Part shown: positions 1 to 8,525 of the stretch, piece after piece | Numbering within the stretch: the stretch's first letter is position 1 | Layout: each line of letters starts with the position of its first letter | Assembly (NCBI RefSeq): GCF_000717025.1 | Contig: NZ_JNXG01000009.1 | Coordinates: forward strand, 124,001 to 188,000 | Origin: Streptomyces atroolivaceus | Lineage (GTDB): Bacteria > Actinomycetota > Actinomycetes > Streptomycetales > Streptomycetaceae | Direction: 5' to 3' | DNA: 64,000 bases | The notes under the pieces: generated by a model | Databases searched by the model: none | Told to the model about the DNA's origin: nothing | What the model saw: only the letters and a program-made list of their open reading frames with translations | Position numbers and translations under genes: made by a program

Positions 1-135
1 CCCGACGTGCCGCACTACCTCCCGGTCGTGCCCACCCAGGACGTCCCCGACCTCAACACCCCGCTCGGACCGTGGCACACGAAGACCCCGGCCGACCTCC
101 TGGACCACACGCAGTTCTACACCTACGACGCGTAG
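1..135 (+). CDS. C-terminal end of a tyrosinase-family o-aminophenol oxidase (partial)
   Basis: Frame 1 is open from the window edge to TAG at 133-135 and encodes the last 44 residues of a protein. The tail contains [16 protein letters not shown] followed by [15 protein letters not shown]. As I recall the family, this matches the C-terminus of Streptomyces tyrosinases (MelC2) and of the GriF/NspF o-aminophenol oxidases, which end in a [17 protein letters not shown] pattern. The downstream genes for 3,4-AHBA synthesis fit a GriF/NspF role, which is oxidising or nitrosating an aminohydroxybenzoate-derived phenol with a binuclear copper centre. The copper-binding part lies outside the window, so oxidase and ordinary tyrosinase cannot be separated here. 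Confidence 0.6.
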   Translation, partial: PDVPHYLPVVPTQDVPDLNTPLGPWHTKTPADLLDHTQFYTYDA

Positions 136-203
136 GGCTCCCGTCCGGCCGGACCAGGGCGGTGAGCCCGGTCGGCCCGGACCCCTAGGCCCTCTCTCCC
201 ACC

Positions 204-245
204 CGGCGGCGCCGGACAGCGGATTCCCGTTGTCCGGCGCCGCCG
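204..245 (+). terminator. Strong hairpin after the oxidase gene
   Basis: CGGCGGCGCCGGACA (204-218) is perfectly complementary to TGTCCGGCGCCGCCG (231-245), giving a 15-bp stem with a 12-base loop. There is no T-run, as is common in Streptomyces. It lies 70 bases after the oxidase stop and just before the transporter start, so it can act as terminator or attenuator between the two genes. Confidence 0.75.
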
Positions 246-283
246 TGTCGGGGGACCCGCAGCCCCGACCCGGAAGGATTCCT

Positions 284-1654
284 GTGTACGCGGTAATCGC
301 TCTGTGCTGGCTCGTCGTCTTCTTCGACGGCTTCGACGTCACGGTCTACGGCGCCACCATGCCGTACATGCTCGACGACACGAGTTTTGGGCTGGACGCC
401 GCCATGGCGGGCAGCATCGGCAGCTGGACGACGTTCGGCATGCTCGTCGGTGCCCTCGTCGCGGGCAACGTCACGGACTGGCTCGGCAGACGGGCCGTCC
501 TCGTCTGGTGCGTCGTGCTGTTCTCGGCAGGGTCCGGAGTCTGCGCCCTGGCCGGCGACCCCACGCAGTTCGCGGCGGGCCGGTGCCTCGCCGGTCTCGG
601 CCTGGGCGGGCTGATGCCGATCTGCCTCTCCGTCGTGGCCGAGTTCTCCCCGCCGCGCCGGATGGCCCTCGCCACCGGCGTGCTCATGACCGCCTACCAC
701 GCGGGCGGTATGTCGGCCACGGGGGTCGGGCTGCTGCTCGCCCCCGACCACGGCTGGCGCTGGCCCTTCGCGGTCGGGGTGCTCCCGGCCCTCGTCGCCG
801 TACCGCTGCTGCTGCGGTACCTGCCGGAGTCCCCTGGTGTCCTCTACGGCAAGGGCCGCGTCCAGGAGGCGCGTGAGATCGCGCGGCGGTACGGTCTCCC
901 GGCTCCGACGGCCGAGAACACCCCGGCCGCCGGAGTCGCCGGGCGCCTGCGCGCGGTGCGGTCCCTGATGGCCCCTGACCGCAGGTTCGCGACGCTGCTG
1001 CTGTGGGTGGCGTCCTTCTGCGGGCTGCTGCTCGTGTACGGGATCTCCACCTGGCTGCCCCAGCTGATGCGTTCCGCGGGCTACGGCATGACCACATCGG
1101 TCAGCCTGCTCATGGTCATCAACGCGGGAGGCATCATCGGCATGCTGGTCGCGGGGCAGGTCGCCGACCGCTTCGGTGTGGTCCGGGTGGCGGCCTCCTG
1201 GTTCGTCCTGGCGGCGGCCGGACTGGCGCTGCTCGCCACCTCGCCCTCCCTGGGCGCCACGTACGCGGTCGTCGCCTTCACCGGTGTCTGGCTCTTCAGT
1301 GCCAGCACGATGGTCTACGCGGTCGCGGGACGTTTCTACCCGGCCGCCGACCGGGCCGCCGGCCTCGGCTGGGTCACCGGCGTCGGCCGGCTGGGGGCCG
1401 TCGTCAGCCCGTGGCTGGGCGGGGTACTGGTCGGCCACGGCCTGGCGAGCCAGGGGTTCCTGGTGTTCGCGCTGGGCGGCCTGGCAGGCGCCGTCGCGGT
1501 GCTCCTGGTCCCCGCGGTCACTACCTCGTGGCCACGCACGCCGAAGACCGGCCCCGCCGCCGGGGGAGTACGGGGCGACGGGGCCGGTGCACAGGAGCGG
1601 GCGGAGGGGGTGGTACCGCCGCTCGGGCCTACTTCTCCAGGCAGAACTCGTTGA
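284..1654 (+). CDS. MFS transporter, aromatic acid:H+ symporter type
   Basis: A 456-residue protein with about 12 hydrophobic segments. The N-terminal LCWLVVFFDGFDVTVYG matches the DG-D motif of the AAHS family (PcaK/benzoate-type). DWLGRR between helices 2 and 3 is the MFS loop signature, and RYLPESP follows helix 6. GTG 284 is preferred because GGAAGG (272-277) precedes it at good spacing. In-frame TTG 230 and GTG 245 would restore a longer N-terminus but sit inside the preceding hairpin. Adjacency to 3,4-AHBA genes suggests export or import of that acid or its product. Its 3' end overlaps the convergent griH-like gene by 26 bases, so read-through would be antisense to griH. Confidence 0.8.
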   Translation: MYAVIALCWLVVFFDGFDVTVYGATMPYMLDDTSFGLDAAMAGSIGSWTTFGMLVGALVAGNVTDWLGRRAVLVWCVVLFSAGSGVCALAGDPTQFAAGRCLAGLGLGGLMPICLSVVAEFSPPRRMALATGVLMTAYHAGGMSATGVGLLLAPDHGWRWPFAVGVLPALVAVPLLLRYLPESPGVLYGKGRVQEAREIARRYGLPAPTAENTPAAGVAGRLRAVRSLMAPDRRFATLLLWVASFCGLLLVYGISTWLPQLMRSAGYGMTTSVSLLMVINAGGIIGMLVAGQVADRFGVVRVAASWFVLAAAGLALLATSPSLGATYAVVAFTGVWLFSASTMVYAVAGRFYPAADRAAGLGWVTGVGRLGAVVSPWLGGVLVGHGLASQGFLVFALGGLAGAVAVLLVPAVTTSWPRTPKTGPAAGGVRGDGAGAQERAEGVVPPLGPTSPGRTR

Positions 1655-2741
1655 TCGGGTAGCCGACGTGGCGGTCCTCGGTGGGCAGGTATCCGAGGAC
1701 CGTGTCACCCGGCTTCAGCTCGGTGCTGTTGAGCACGGCACCGCCGGGGCCGAGCACCCGGACGTGCCAGTCGTCCTGGAGGATCAGGTTGACGCGCCGG
1801 CCGTCCGGGGCCTCGGCGTCGATGGAGATGAGCGGACGCGTCTCTATCTTCACCCGTCCGACGGTCACCAGACGGGTGTTGCCCTTGATGTCGACGGCGG
1901 TGAGCTTGCTGCCCGTCCTCAGCTCGCTCAGGTAGTTGGTCCGCTCGTCCTTGCCGAGGGTGTAGGAGTGGATGGCACCGGCGTTGACCCGGAACGGCCG
2001 GGTGGGCATGTACGGCAGCGGGTGGGTCTCACTGACGCACAGGATCATGCCCTTGGAGTGAGAACCGACGAGGATCCCCTCGTCCTCCCCGAAGTGTGTG
2101 GTGGTGTCCACGCAGGCCCGCTCGCCCATACCGATGTGGCTGGTCTCGACGACGCGCAGCTCGGTCAGGTTGAGGTTGGGGATACCGGCCTCCGCGATCC
2201 TCTTGAGCTCGGCGGCGTCCCCGACCTTCTTCGGGGCCATCATCACCCCGTCCGACCCGTGTTCCAGTACGCCGAAGAGGATCTCGGCCTCCTCGAGGTC
2301 CTGCGCGATGGTGATCATGGATCCGGTGGCGCGGGCGGCGGCCGCGATCACGATCTCCAGCGGGATCTTGGTCGGGTCACGGAAGAGCAGGACGGACCAC
2401 TTCTCGGTACGCGACGACTCGCAGGCGTCCTCGAGTGTCGGGGCGTCGATGATCTCCACGAAGCGGCCGAACTCGATCTCCGGGTGCCGCAGTGCCAGCT
2501 CGGCCGGGGTCACTCCCTGCTTCGCCGGGTCGACGATGACGACCGTGGCCTCGCCGAAGGACTCCGGCAGCTTCCCGCCCTCGAGAAGCAGGACCTTGGA
2601 GACCGTGGGCGGAAGGTCCGCGAGGTCGGCCGGGTCGCCGGCCACGACCGCCTCCACCCGGTGGTGGAGGGCCTCCTGCACGATGGCGGCGCGGGCGTCA
2701 CCGAGCGAGCGGATGTCGAGCCAGGTCAGTTTCGAAGACAC
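1629..2741 (-). CDS. griH: 3-amino-4-hydroxybenzoate synthase (3-dehydroquinate synthase II family)
   Basis: A 370-residue protein of the archaeal-type DHQ synthase II family (KLTWLDIRSL start, IEFGRFVEIID, TGSMITIAQDLEEAEILFGVLEHGSDGV). In actinomycetes this family is known as GriH. It forms 3-amino-4-hydroxybenzoate from the C7 amino-sugar-like product made by GriI. The aldolase gene immediately upstream makes this specific role much more likely than a shikimate-pathway one. GTG 2741 is chosen because AAGGAG (2749-2754) precedes it by seven bases and the protein then begins SSKLTWLD. It is the last gene of a three-gene minus-strand run, 58 bases after griI, and its end overlaps the transporter gene. 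Confidence 0.9.
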   Translation of the reverse strand: MSSKLTWLDIRSLGDARAAIVQEALHHRVEAVVAGDPADLADLPPTVSKVLLLEGGKLPESFGEATVVIVDPAKQGVTPAELALRHPEIEFGRFVEIIDAPTLEDACESSRTEKWSVLLFRDPTKIPLEIVIAAAARATGSMITIAQDLEEAEILFGVLEHGSDGVMMAPKKVGDAAELKRIAEAGIPNLNLTELRVVETSHIGMGERACVDTTTHFGEDEGILVGSHSKGMILCVSETHPLPYMPTRPFRVNAGAIHSYTLGKDERTNYLSELRTGSKLTAVDIKGNTRLVTVGRVKIETRPLISIDAEAPDGRRVNLILQDDWHVRVLGPGGAVLNSTELKPGDTVLGYLPTEDRHVGYPINEFCLEK

Positions 2742-2799
2742 GGAAGAACTCCTTGGAGTGTGGTGACTGGGTACTGCGGAAACGGGCGGCCGGACGGAC

Positions 2800-3615
2800 T
2801 CAGGCGGCACGGGACGAACCGGCGGGTACGGGCGACGAGGCCTTGCCGCCGTTGTGGACGAGGTCGGAGATCTTGTCCGCCATGGCCCCGGGGTCAGCGG
2901 CCTGGAAGACGTTGCGGCCCATCGCGACCCCGGCGGCGCCGCCCTTCAGCGCCTCCTCGACGTAGGCGAGGACACGGGCCTCGTCGCTGTCGTGGGGCCC
3001 GCCGACCACGATGACGGGAACGGGGGAGGACGACGTGATCTCCGCCATCGCGTCCACCGAGCCGACGTACAGCGTCTTGACGAGGTCGGCGCCGAGGTCG
3101 ACGGCCACCTGCACGGCGTGGGCGACCAGGGCCGGGTCACTGGGGTCGGCGATCTTGGGACCCCGGGGGTACATCATGGCCATCAGCGGTACGTTCCAGC
3201 GGTCACACGCCTCCGCGACCGCCGCCATGTCCGCGATCTGGTGGCGTTCCTCGGCGGAGCCGAGGTTGACGTGCACGCTCACCGCGTCCGCGCCCATCCG
3301 CAGGCTCTCCTCGACGCTGGACACCAGGTACTTGGCGTTGGGGTCCGGAGCGTGCACGGTGCTGGCGCTCAGATGCACGATCAGTGAGGTCCGGGTGAAC
3401 CACTCCGGGTCGACGTGACGGAGTGCTCCCTTGTGCAGGACCACTCCGTCGACGCGGTGCGAGGCGAGCTCGCCCACGAGGGAGTCGAGGTGGTGGCCGC
3501 GGGTCAGGGGGCCGTCGGTGATCGAGTGGTCGAGAGGAACGATGAACAGCCTCCCGGGGTCGTGGTGATGGAGCCGTTGGAGGCGCAGGCTCCTGGCGAA
3601 TGCATGGGAAACCAT
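2800..3615 (-). CDS. griI: 2-amino-4,5-dihydroxy-6-oxo-7-(phosphooxy)heptanoate synthase, DhnA/FbaB-like aldolase
   Basis: A 271-residue class I aldolase of the DeoC/FbaB group. Motifs seen are LFIVPLDHS near residue 23, DGVVLHKGA, and DLVKTLYVGS with the presumed Schiff-base lysine. GVAMGRNVFQ near the C-terminus is the phosphate-binding end of the barrel. GriI condenses aspartate semialdehyde with dihydroxyacetone phosphate to give the C7 substrate of GriH. ATG 3615 has AGGAG (3621-3625) upstream. The gene sits between aspartokinase (49-base gap) and griH (58-base gap), consistent with one transcript. Alone it might be read as a 3,7-dideoxy-threo-hepto-2,6-diulosonate synthase homologue; the context argues for GriI. 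Confidence 0.9.
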   Translation of the reverse strand: MVSHAFARSLRLQRLHHHDPGRLFIVPLDHSITDGPLTRGHHLDSLVGELASHRVDGVVLHKGALRHVDPEWFTRTSLIVHLSASTVHAPDPNAKYLVSSVEESLRMGADAVSVHVNLGSAEERHQIADMAAVAEACDRWNVPLMAMMYPRGPKIADPSDPALVAHAVQVAVDLGADLVKTLYVGSVDAMAEITSSSPVPVIVVGGPHDSDEARVLAYVEEALKGGAAGVAMGRNVFQAADPGAMADKISDLVHNGGKASSPVPAGSSRAA

Positions 3616-3664
3616 CGGTGCTCCTGTCGCGTTTCGACGGTGGTCACGGCTTGGAGTGGTGGCC

Positions 3665-4954
3665 TCAGGGGCGGGGGGAGAGACTGCCGGCCATCGCGCC
3701 GGCTTCGGCGTCCAGCCCGAACTCGCTGTGGAGCAGCCCCACCGCGCGGACCGCCTCGGCACTGGGCACGGTGACCGAGACCCGGAGCTGCGAAGCGTTC
3801 AGTGAGCGGGCGTCGATGCCCGCGCCGGTGAGCGAGGCGAGCAGCCTGGACGCGTACTCGGGGCGGCTGAGCAGGCCGTGGCCGACGATCGAGACCTTCG
3901 CCACCTGGTCCTCGACCTCGATCTCCCCCCGCCCCCGGCCCGTCGAGGTGAGGTCGGAGAAGGACCTGCGGATGTCGGCCGCGTGCGAGTGGTGCACGGT
4001 GAGTCCGAGCGAGTAACCGCCGCCGGGAGCTGAGGAGACCGTGGTCATGTCGGCGGGGATGGACTCCTTGGCCAGGAACTGGAACACGGCCGGGGACGGG
4101 TCCGGAGCGTTCTGGGTGCGTAGGGTGATCCGGGCGACTTCGGTGTCGTGGACGACGGCCATCACCGCGGTCCTGTCCTCAAGCATGTCGTTTCCGTCTC
4201 GTCGATGGATACGGGTGCCGGTCTCCGTGGACGTGGAGCTGCCCACGAGGATGTCGACGTCGTACAGGGCGGCGAGTTCGACGGCGCGCGAGTGCATGAC
4301 CCGGGCCCCGGCGAACGCCATCTCGGTCATGACGTCGATGGCGATGTCGGGCATGAGGCGGGCTCCGGGAACGACCCGCGGGTCGGCGGTGAACACCCCC
4401 GGGACATCGCTGTATATCTCGCAGTGACCCGTGTGCAGCTCGGCCGCGAACGCCACGGCCGTGGTGTCCGAACCGCCACGGCCCAGCGTGATGATGTCGC
4501 CCTCGGCTGTGACCCCCTGGAAGCCCGCGACCACCACGGTCCGGCCGGCGTCCAGGAGCCCGCGGAGTTCCTCCGTGTCGATCGCGACGATGATGCCCGC
4601 GCCATGGGGGCCCGTGGCGAGAATGCCGCTCCGCGCACCGGACAGGGCTGTCGCGGGCGTGCCCGTGTGCTGGATCGCCATGGCCATCAGCGAGGCGGAC
4701 GCCGTCTCCCCGGTGGCGAGCAACTGGTCGAGTTCGTGACCCGCAGGGCTCGGGTTGATGTCGCTCGCCCGGCTGAGCAGGTCGTCGGTGGTGTTCCCCT
4801 GGGCGGAGACCACGACGACGACCTGCCGGCCGGACCGGGCCAGCGCGCTGACCCGGTCGGCCACCTGACGTATCTGCGCCGGTGTGGCCAGCGAACTGCC
4901 ACCGTACTTCTGCACCACCACGTCGCTCGTGGGACCGCTGCCTTGCGAAGTCAC
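3665..4954 (-). CDS. Aspartate kinase, cluster-associated paralogue
   Basis: A 429-residue aspartokinase. VVQKYGGSSLATPAQIR opens the amino-acid kinase domain, LGRGGSDTTAVAFA is the substrate/nucleotide region, and two ACT domains occupy about residues 260-429 (VARITLR and VSIVGHGLLSRPEYASRLLASL). The GARVMHSRAVELAALYDVDILVGSS segment differs from the usual actinomycete GAKVL.ARCVEYA form, which suggests a specialised copy rather than the housekeeping enzyme. It would supply aspartyl phosphate toward aspartate semialdehyde, the GriI substrate. GTG 4954 follows a purine-rich GGGGGGAGG (4961-4969). It is first in the minus-strand operon. No aspartate semialdehyde dehydrogenase is visible beside it. 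Confidence 0.9.
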   Translation of the reverse strand: MTSQGSGPTSDVVVQKYGGSSLATPAQIRQVADRVSALARSGRQVVVVVSAQGNTTDDLLSRASDINPSPAGHELDQLLATGETASASLMAMAIQHTGTPATALSGARSGILATGPHGAGIIVAIDTEELRGLLDAGRTVVVAGFQGVTAEGDIITLGRGGSDTTAVAFAAELHTGHCEIYSDVPGVFTADPRVVPGARLMPDIAIDVMTEMAFAGARVMHSRAVELAALYDVDILVGSSTSTETGTRIHRRDGNDMLEDRTAVMAVVHDTEVARITLRTQNAPDPSPAVFQFLAKESIPADMTTVSSAPGGGYSLGLTVHHSHAADIRRSFSDLTSTGRGRGEIEVEDQVAKVSIVGHGLLSRPEYASRLLASLTGAGIDARSLNASQLRVSVTVPSAEAVRAVGLLHSEFGLDAEAGAMAGSLSPRP

Positions 4955-5144
4955 GCCGTGCCTCCCCCCACTTCGTCGGACCCGGTTGCCCGAGTGCTGC
5001 GACGAGCTTCCAGGAAGGGGGTATTGACCTCGTGTCTCCGCCGCACCGCCAGGCTATTGAGCCGGTATCGACAGGCGACGGCGGTCGCCGCCCGCCCGGG
5101 CGATCTCGATGCGCGGGGCGGGGCGCGTCCCGCGACCGATGTCA

Positions 5145-5400
5145 CGGCGACGGCCCCTGTGCCGGAGCGGTTGTTGCCGAAGGGTGCCACAGCGGGGCAG
5201 CCGTCCGTCCGGTCTCGGCTGCAACTGGTCGACGGCATACGATTCCGTGTCCGTACCGGTGTTCCGTGGCGGATGTACCCGTCGAGTACGGGCCGTGGTG
5301 CCTGCCGGGTCCACGACCTGTCCCACCGGTTGCAGCGGAACGGCACCGGGCACGCCTGCCCGGCAAGGCCTGAGTGCCGCGGTGGGCGGAGCACCCGGAG
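5145..5400 (+). pseudogene. IS5-type transposase remnant, frameshifted N-terminal part
   Basis: One frame reads ERLLPKGATAGQPSVRSRLQ then LVDGIRFRVRTGVPWR, the hallmark N-terminus of Streptomyces IS5-group transposases (normally followed by DVPVEYGPW and then VYDLFRRWQRDGTW). Here DVPVEYGPW appears in a different frame at about 5270-5300. The last block returns in the first frame as VHDLSHRLQRNGTG. The remnant therefore has at least two frameshifts and lacks the catalytic C-terminal part. It fills most of the 471-base gap between the aspartokinase start and the next gene. I saw no terminal inverted repeats. It marks a past insertion at the edge of the 3,4-AHBA genes. Confidence 0.75.
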
Positions 5401-5413
5401 GCACGCCCGGTGC

Positions 5414-5419
5414 TAGGGT
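5414..5419 (+). promoter_or_regulatory. -10 hexamer of a leaderless gene
   Basis: TAGGGT lies six bases before ATG 5426 and no Shine-Dalgarno sequence is present, which suggests transcription starts at or next to the start codon. Confidence 0.5.
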
Positions 5420-5425
5420 CGCGCC

Positions 5426-5887
5426 ATGCCACGTACGGACAGGGCGTCGCGGGTGATCGCTGTGCCACCCGATCGCGTCTGGGCCGCACTCGTCGACCGT
5501 GATGCGCTCATGGCCTGGCTCCCACCAGCCGGGATGACCGGCAGGTTCGAGCGGTTCGATGCCCGGCCGGGCGGGTCGTACCGGTTGGTGCTGACCCATT
5601 CCGACGCGTCCGGCTCGCCCGGCAAGGCGACCGCGGACTCGGACATCGTCGAGGCTCGCTTCGTCGACGTCGTTCCCGGCGTGCAGGTCGTGCAGGCGGT
5701 GGACTTCGTCTCCGACGATCCCGCCTACGCGGGCACGATGACCATGACCTGGGGAGTCACCGCCGTCGAAGTGGGGACGCGCGTCGACATCGTCGCCGAG
5801 GACGTCCCGGACGGCATCTCCGCAGAGGACCATGCCGCAGGTCTCGCCTCTTCCCTGGCCAACCTGGCGGCCTACGCGGAGCGGTAG
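5426..5887 (+). CDS. SRPBCC (AHSA1/polyketide cyclase-like) domain protein
   Basis: A 153-residue single-domain protein. VIAVPPDRVWAALVDRDALMAWLPP at the N-terminus, RPGGSYRLVL and the closing helix HAAGLASSLANLAAYAER are typical of the START/SRPBCC fold, Aha1-C-like branch. These small proteins bind hydrophobic ligands, and the substrate cannot be inferred. It is probably leaderless (TAGGGT six bases before ATG). It stands alone between the transposase remnant and the convergent glycerol operon, so it is not clearly tied to the 3,4-AHBA genes. Confidence 0.8.
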   Translation: MPRTDRASRVIAVPPDRVWAALVDRDALMAWLPPAGMTGRFERFDARPGGSYRLVLTHSDASGSPGKATADSDIVEARFVDVVPGVQVVQAVDFVSDDPAYAGTMTMTWGVTAVEVGTRVDIVAEDVPDGISAEDHAAGLASSLANLAAYAER

Positions 5888-6134
5888 CGCCCTGGTGCCG
5901 GGCGGGGGCGGGGTTGGTGTCCTCGCACCGGGACCGGCTGAGGGGTCGGCCCGTTGCTGCGTCGAGCTTGCGGTGACAGCATGCGACGCGTGTCCGACAA
6001 CGAGGATGACATCGGGGCTCTGCCTGCCGGGCGTGCCGGGATCCGACGGACGCGCCGCTGGCGCGCACGGCCTCGAAGGGCTGAGAGCGCGCGCGGCACA
6101 CCTGGAGAACTGACCCGGTGCGAGGCGCCTCGGT

Positions 6135-7652
6135 TCAGGGGACGTCGACCCAGTCGAGTGTGCGCTCCACGGCCTTCTTCCAGCCCGCGTATCCGTCCGC
6201 TCGCTGTTCCTCGGTCCACCGGGGCGACCACCGCTCGGATTCGTGCCAGTGGGTGCGCAGCTCGTCGGTGCTCTGCCAGAAGCCCGTTGCCAGACCTGCC
6301 GCGTAGGCGGCGCCGAGCGCGGTGGTCTCGGCGACGACGGGTCGGCTGACGGGGACGCCGAGGACGTCGGCCTGGATCTGCATGCAGAGGTCGTTGGCGG
6401 TGACGCCGCCGTCGACCTTGAGCACATCGAGATGGACGCCCGAGTCCTGCTCCATGGCTTCGACCACGTCGCGGCTCTGGTAGCAGATGGCCTCCAGGGT
6501 GGCCCGTGCCAGGTGTGCGTTGTCGTTGTACCTGGCCAGGCCGACGATCGCTCCCCGGGCGTCGGAGCGCCAGTAGGGGGCGAACAGACCCGAGAACGCG
6601 GGTACGAAGTACATGCCGCCGTTGTCCTCGACCGTACGGGCGAGATCCTCGCTCTCGGCCGCGGTCGTGATGACCTTCATCTGGTCGCGCAGCCACTGCA
6701 CCGCGGAGCCGGTCACCGCGATGGATCCCTCCAGCGCGTAGACCACGGGGCTGTCGCCGAACTGGTACGCCACGGTGGTGAGGAGACCGTGCTGGGAACG
6801 GACCAGCTCGGTGCCGGTGTTCAGCACCAGGAAGTTGCCCGTGCCGTAGGTGTTCTTGGCCTCGCCGGGTGAGAAGCAGACCTGCCCGACCGTGGCCGCC
6901 TGCTGGTCGCCGAGGACGCCGCCGATGGGAATGGCGGCGCGCAGTGGCCGCGAGGTGCGTGTCGTACCGAAGGCCTCCGGGTGCGAGGAGGGGTTGATGG
7001 CGGGCAGCATCGCCCGGGGGATGCCGAAGAAGCCCAGGAGCTCGTCGTCCCAGTCGAGGGTTTCGAGATCCATCAGCATGGTGCGGCTCGCGTTGGTCAC
7101 GTCGGTGGCGTGGATGCCGCCGTCGGGGCCGCCGGTCAGGTTCCACAGGACCCAGGCGTCCGTGTTGCCGAAGAGGGCGTGGCCCTTCTCCGCCGCTTCC
7201 CGGACACCGTCGACGTTCTCCAGGATCCACTGGATCTTCCCGGCGGAGAAGTAGGTGGCCGGCGGCAGCCCGGCCTTCCGGCGGATGACGTCGCCGCGGC
7301 CCGTGCGTTCGAGGTTCGCCGCGATGGCGTCGGTCCGGGTGTCCTGCCAGACGATCGCGTTGTAGTACGGCCGCCCGTTGCGCGGGTCCCAGACCACCGT
7401 GGTCTCGCGCTGGTTGGTGATCCCGATCGCCGCCAGGTCGGCAGGGGACAGGCCGCCGTACCGCAGCGCGTTCTGCATCACCGAGTTGGTGCGCTCCCAG
7501 ATCTCCACCGGGTCGTGCTCCACCCAGCCGGAGCGAGGAAGGATCTGGGCGTGTTCCAGCTGGTGCTTGGCGACTTCGTTGCCGCCGTGGTCGAAGATCA
7601 TGAATCGGGTGCTGGTGGTTCCCTGATCCACCGCACCGATGAAGTCCGCCAT
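6135..7652 (-). CDS. glpK: Glycerol kinase
   Basis: A 505-residue FGGY kinase, the usual length of Glp[22 protein letters not shown] is the ATP-binding start, [12 protein letters not shown] and [10 protein letters not shown] are glycerol-site motifs, and [21 protein letters not shown] is the second FGGY signature. It phosphorylates glycerol to sn-glycerol 3-phosphate in the cytoplasm. It follows glpF by 27 bases on the same strand, so the two are almost certainly co-transcribed. A GGAGAGG sequence nine bases upstream of ATG 7652 serves as ribosome site. No glycerol-3-phosphate dehydrogenase and no gylR-type regulator gene is adjacent. Confidence 0.97.
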   Translation of the reverse strand: MADFIGAVDQGTTSTRFMIFDHGGNEVAKHQLEHAQILPRSGWVEHDPVEIWERTNSVMQNALRYGGLSPADLAAIGITNQRETTVVWDPRNGRPYYNAIVWQDTRTDAIAANLERTGRGDVIRRKAGLPPATYFSAGKIQWILENVDGVREAAEKGHALFGNTDAWVLWNLTGGPDGGIHATDVTNASRTMLMDLETLDWDDELLGFFGIPRAMLPAINPSSHPEAFGTTRTSRPLRAAIPIGGVLGDQQAATVGQVCFSPGEAKNTYGTGNFLVLNTGTELVRSQHGLLTTVAYQFGDSPVVYALEGSIAVTGSAVQWLRDQMKVITTAAESEDLARTVEDNGGMYFVPAFSGLFAPYWRSDARGAIVGLARYNDNAHLARATLEAICYQSRDVVEAMEQDSGVHLDVLKVDGGVTANDLCMQIQADVLGVPVSRPVVAETTALGAAYAAGLATGFWQSTDELRTHWHESERWSPRWTEEQRADGYAGWKKAVERTLDWVDVP

Positions 7653-7679
7653 GATGTGCCGCCTCTCCGGTCGGTGCCG

Positions 7680-8525
7680 TCAGTCCTCGGTCGTCGGGAC
7701 ACGTCCCGGTGGCTCGGGTTCCGCGGACGGCAGGAACCGGCCGACGAAGCCCTTGTACAGACCCGCGCCGAGCAGCCCGCCGACCAGCGGGCCCACGATG
7801 GGCACCCAGAAGTACAGGTTCCCGTACTGGTCCCGCCATGCTCCGCCGTACCCGGTGATGAAGCTCGCCAGACGGGGGCCGAAGTCACGGGCCGGGTTGA
7901 TCGCGTAGCCCGCGTTGGTTCCCCAGGCCATTCCGATCGCGACCACGACCAGGCCGATGACGAACGGGGCGAGGTTCGCACCCGGCGGTGTGTTCAGCAT
8001 GTCGGTGATGGCCATGATCAGCAGGAGCAGGATGGCGGTGCCGATGACCTGGTCGCGGAACGCGCCCCACTCGTGAACGGGCAGAGCGGGGTTGCCGTTG
8101 GCGGGCAGTGTCGAGAACACCGTCTGCGTCTTGACGGTGTGCCCGGGGTCGGCCTTGGCCAGTGCCTCGCTGTAGTTCCAGCGCACGAGGAGGGCGGCCA
8201 CGAACGCACCGGCCGTCTGGGCGAGGGCGTACGGAGCCACCTTGCTCCACGGGAACCCCTTGAAGGCGGCGAGGGAGACGGTCACCGCGGGGTTGAGATG
8301 GGCCCCGCTCAGCCGCGCCGCCACGTAGACACCCAGGGTGACACCCAGGCCCCAGGCCCAGGCGATGCTGTCGTGGTCCCCGAGTCCGCCGGGCGGATCT
8401 GTCAGAGCCCCGCCTGCCGCCACCTGGGCCACCACACCGCACCCGAAGAGAATCAGGATCATGGTGCCCGCGAACTCCGCTGACAGCTCGCCCAGCAATC
8501 CGGACCCCGCACGCCGCTCAGCCAT
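7680..8525 (-). CDS. glpF: Glycerol uptake facilitator (MIP family)
   Basis: A 281-residue channel with six transmembrane segments and both NPA boxes: HLNPAVTVSL and GYAINPARDFGPR. The aspartate after NPAR is typical of glycerol-conducting members rather than water channels. It provides facilitated glycerol entry for the kinase encoded 27 bases downstream. ATG 8525 gives an N-terminal cytoplasmic stretch AERRAGSGLLGELSAEFAGT. The C-terminal tail (EPPGRVPTTED) is short and polar. Transcription presumably starts in the 447-base gap shared with the divergent photolyase gene. Confidence 0.95.
   Translation of the reverse strand: MAERRAGSGLLGELSAEFAGTMILILFGCGVVAQVAAGGALTDPPGGLGDHDSIAWAWGLGVTLGVYVAARLSGAHLNPAVTVSLAAFKGFPWSKVAPYALAQTAGAFVAALLVRWNYSEALAKADPGHTVKTQTVFSTLPANGNPALPVHEWGAFRDQVIGTAILLLLIMAITDMLNTPPGANLAPFVIGLVVVAIGMAWGTNAGYAINPARDFGPRLASFITGYGGAWRDQYGNLYFWVPIVGPLVGGLLGAGLYKGFVGRFLPSAEPEPPGRVPTTED

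Noticed and set aside
230..283. TTG 230 or GTG 245 as start of the MFS transporter
   Set aside because: Both lie within the 15-bp stem hairpin and lack a ribosome site, whereas GTG 284 has GGAAGG at correct spacing. The longer form cannot be excluded fully.
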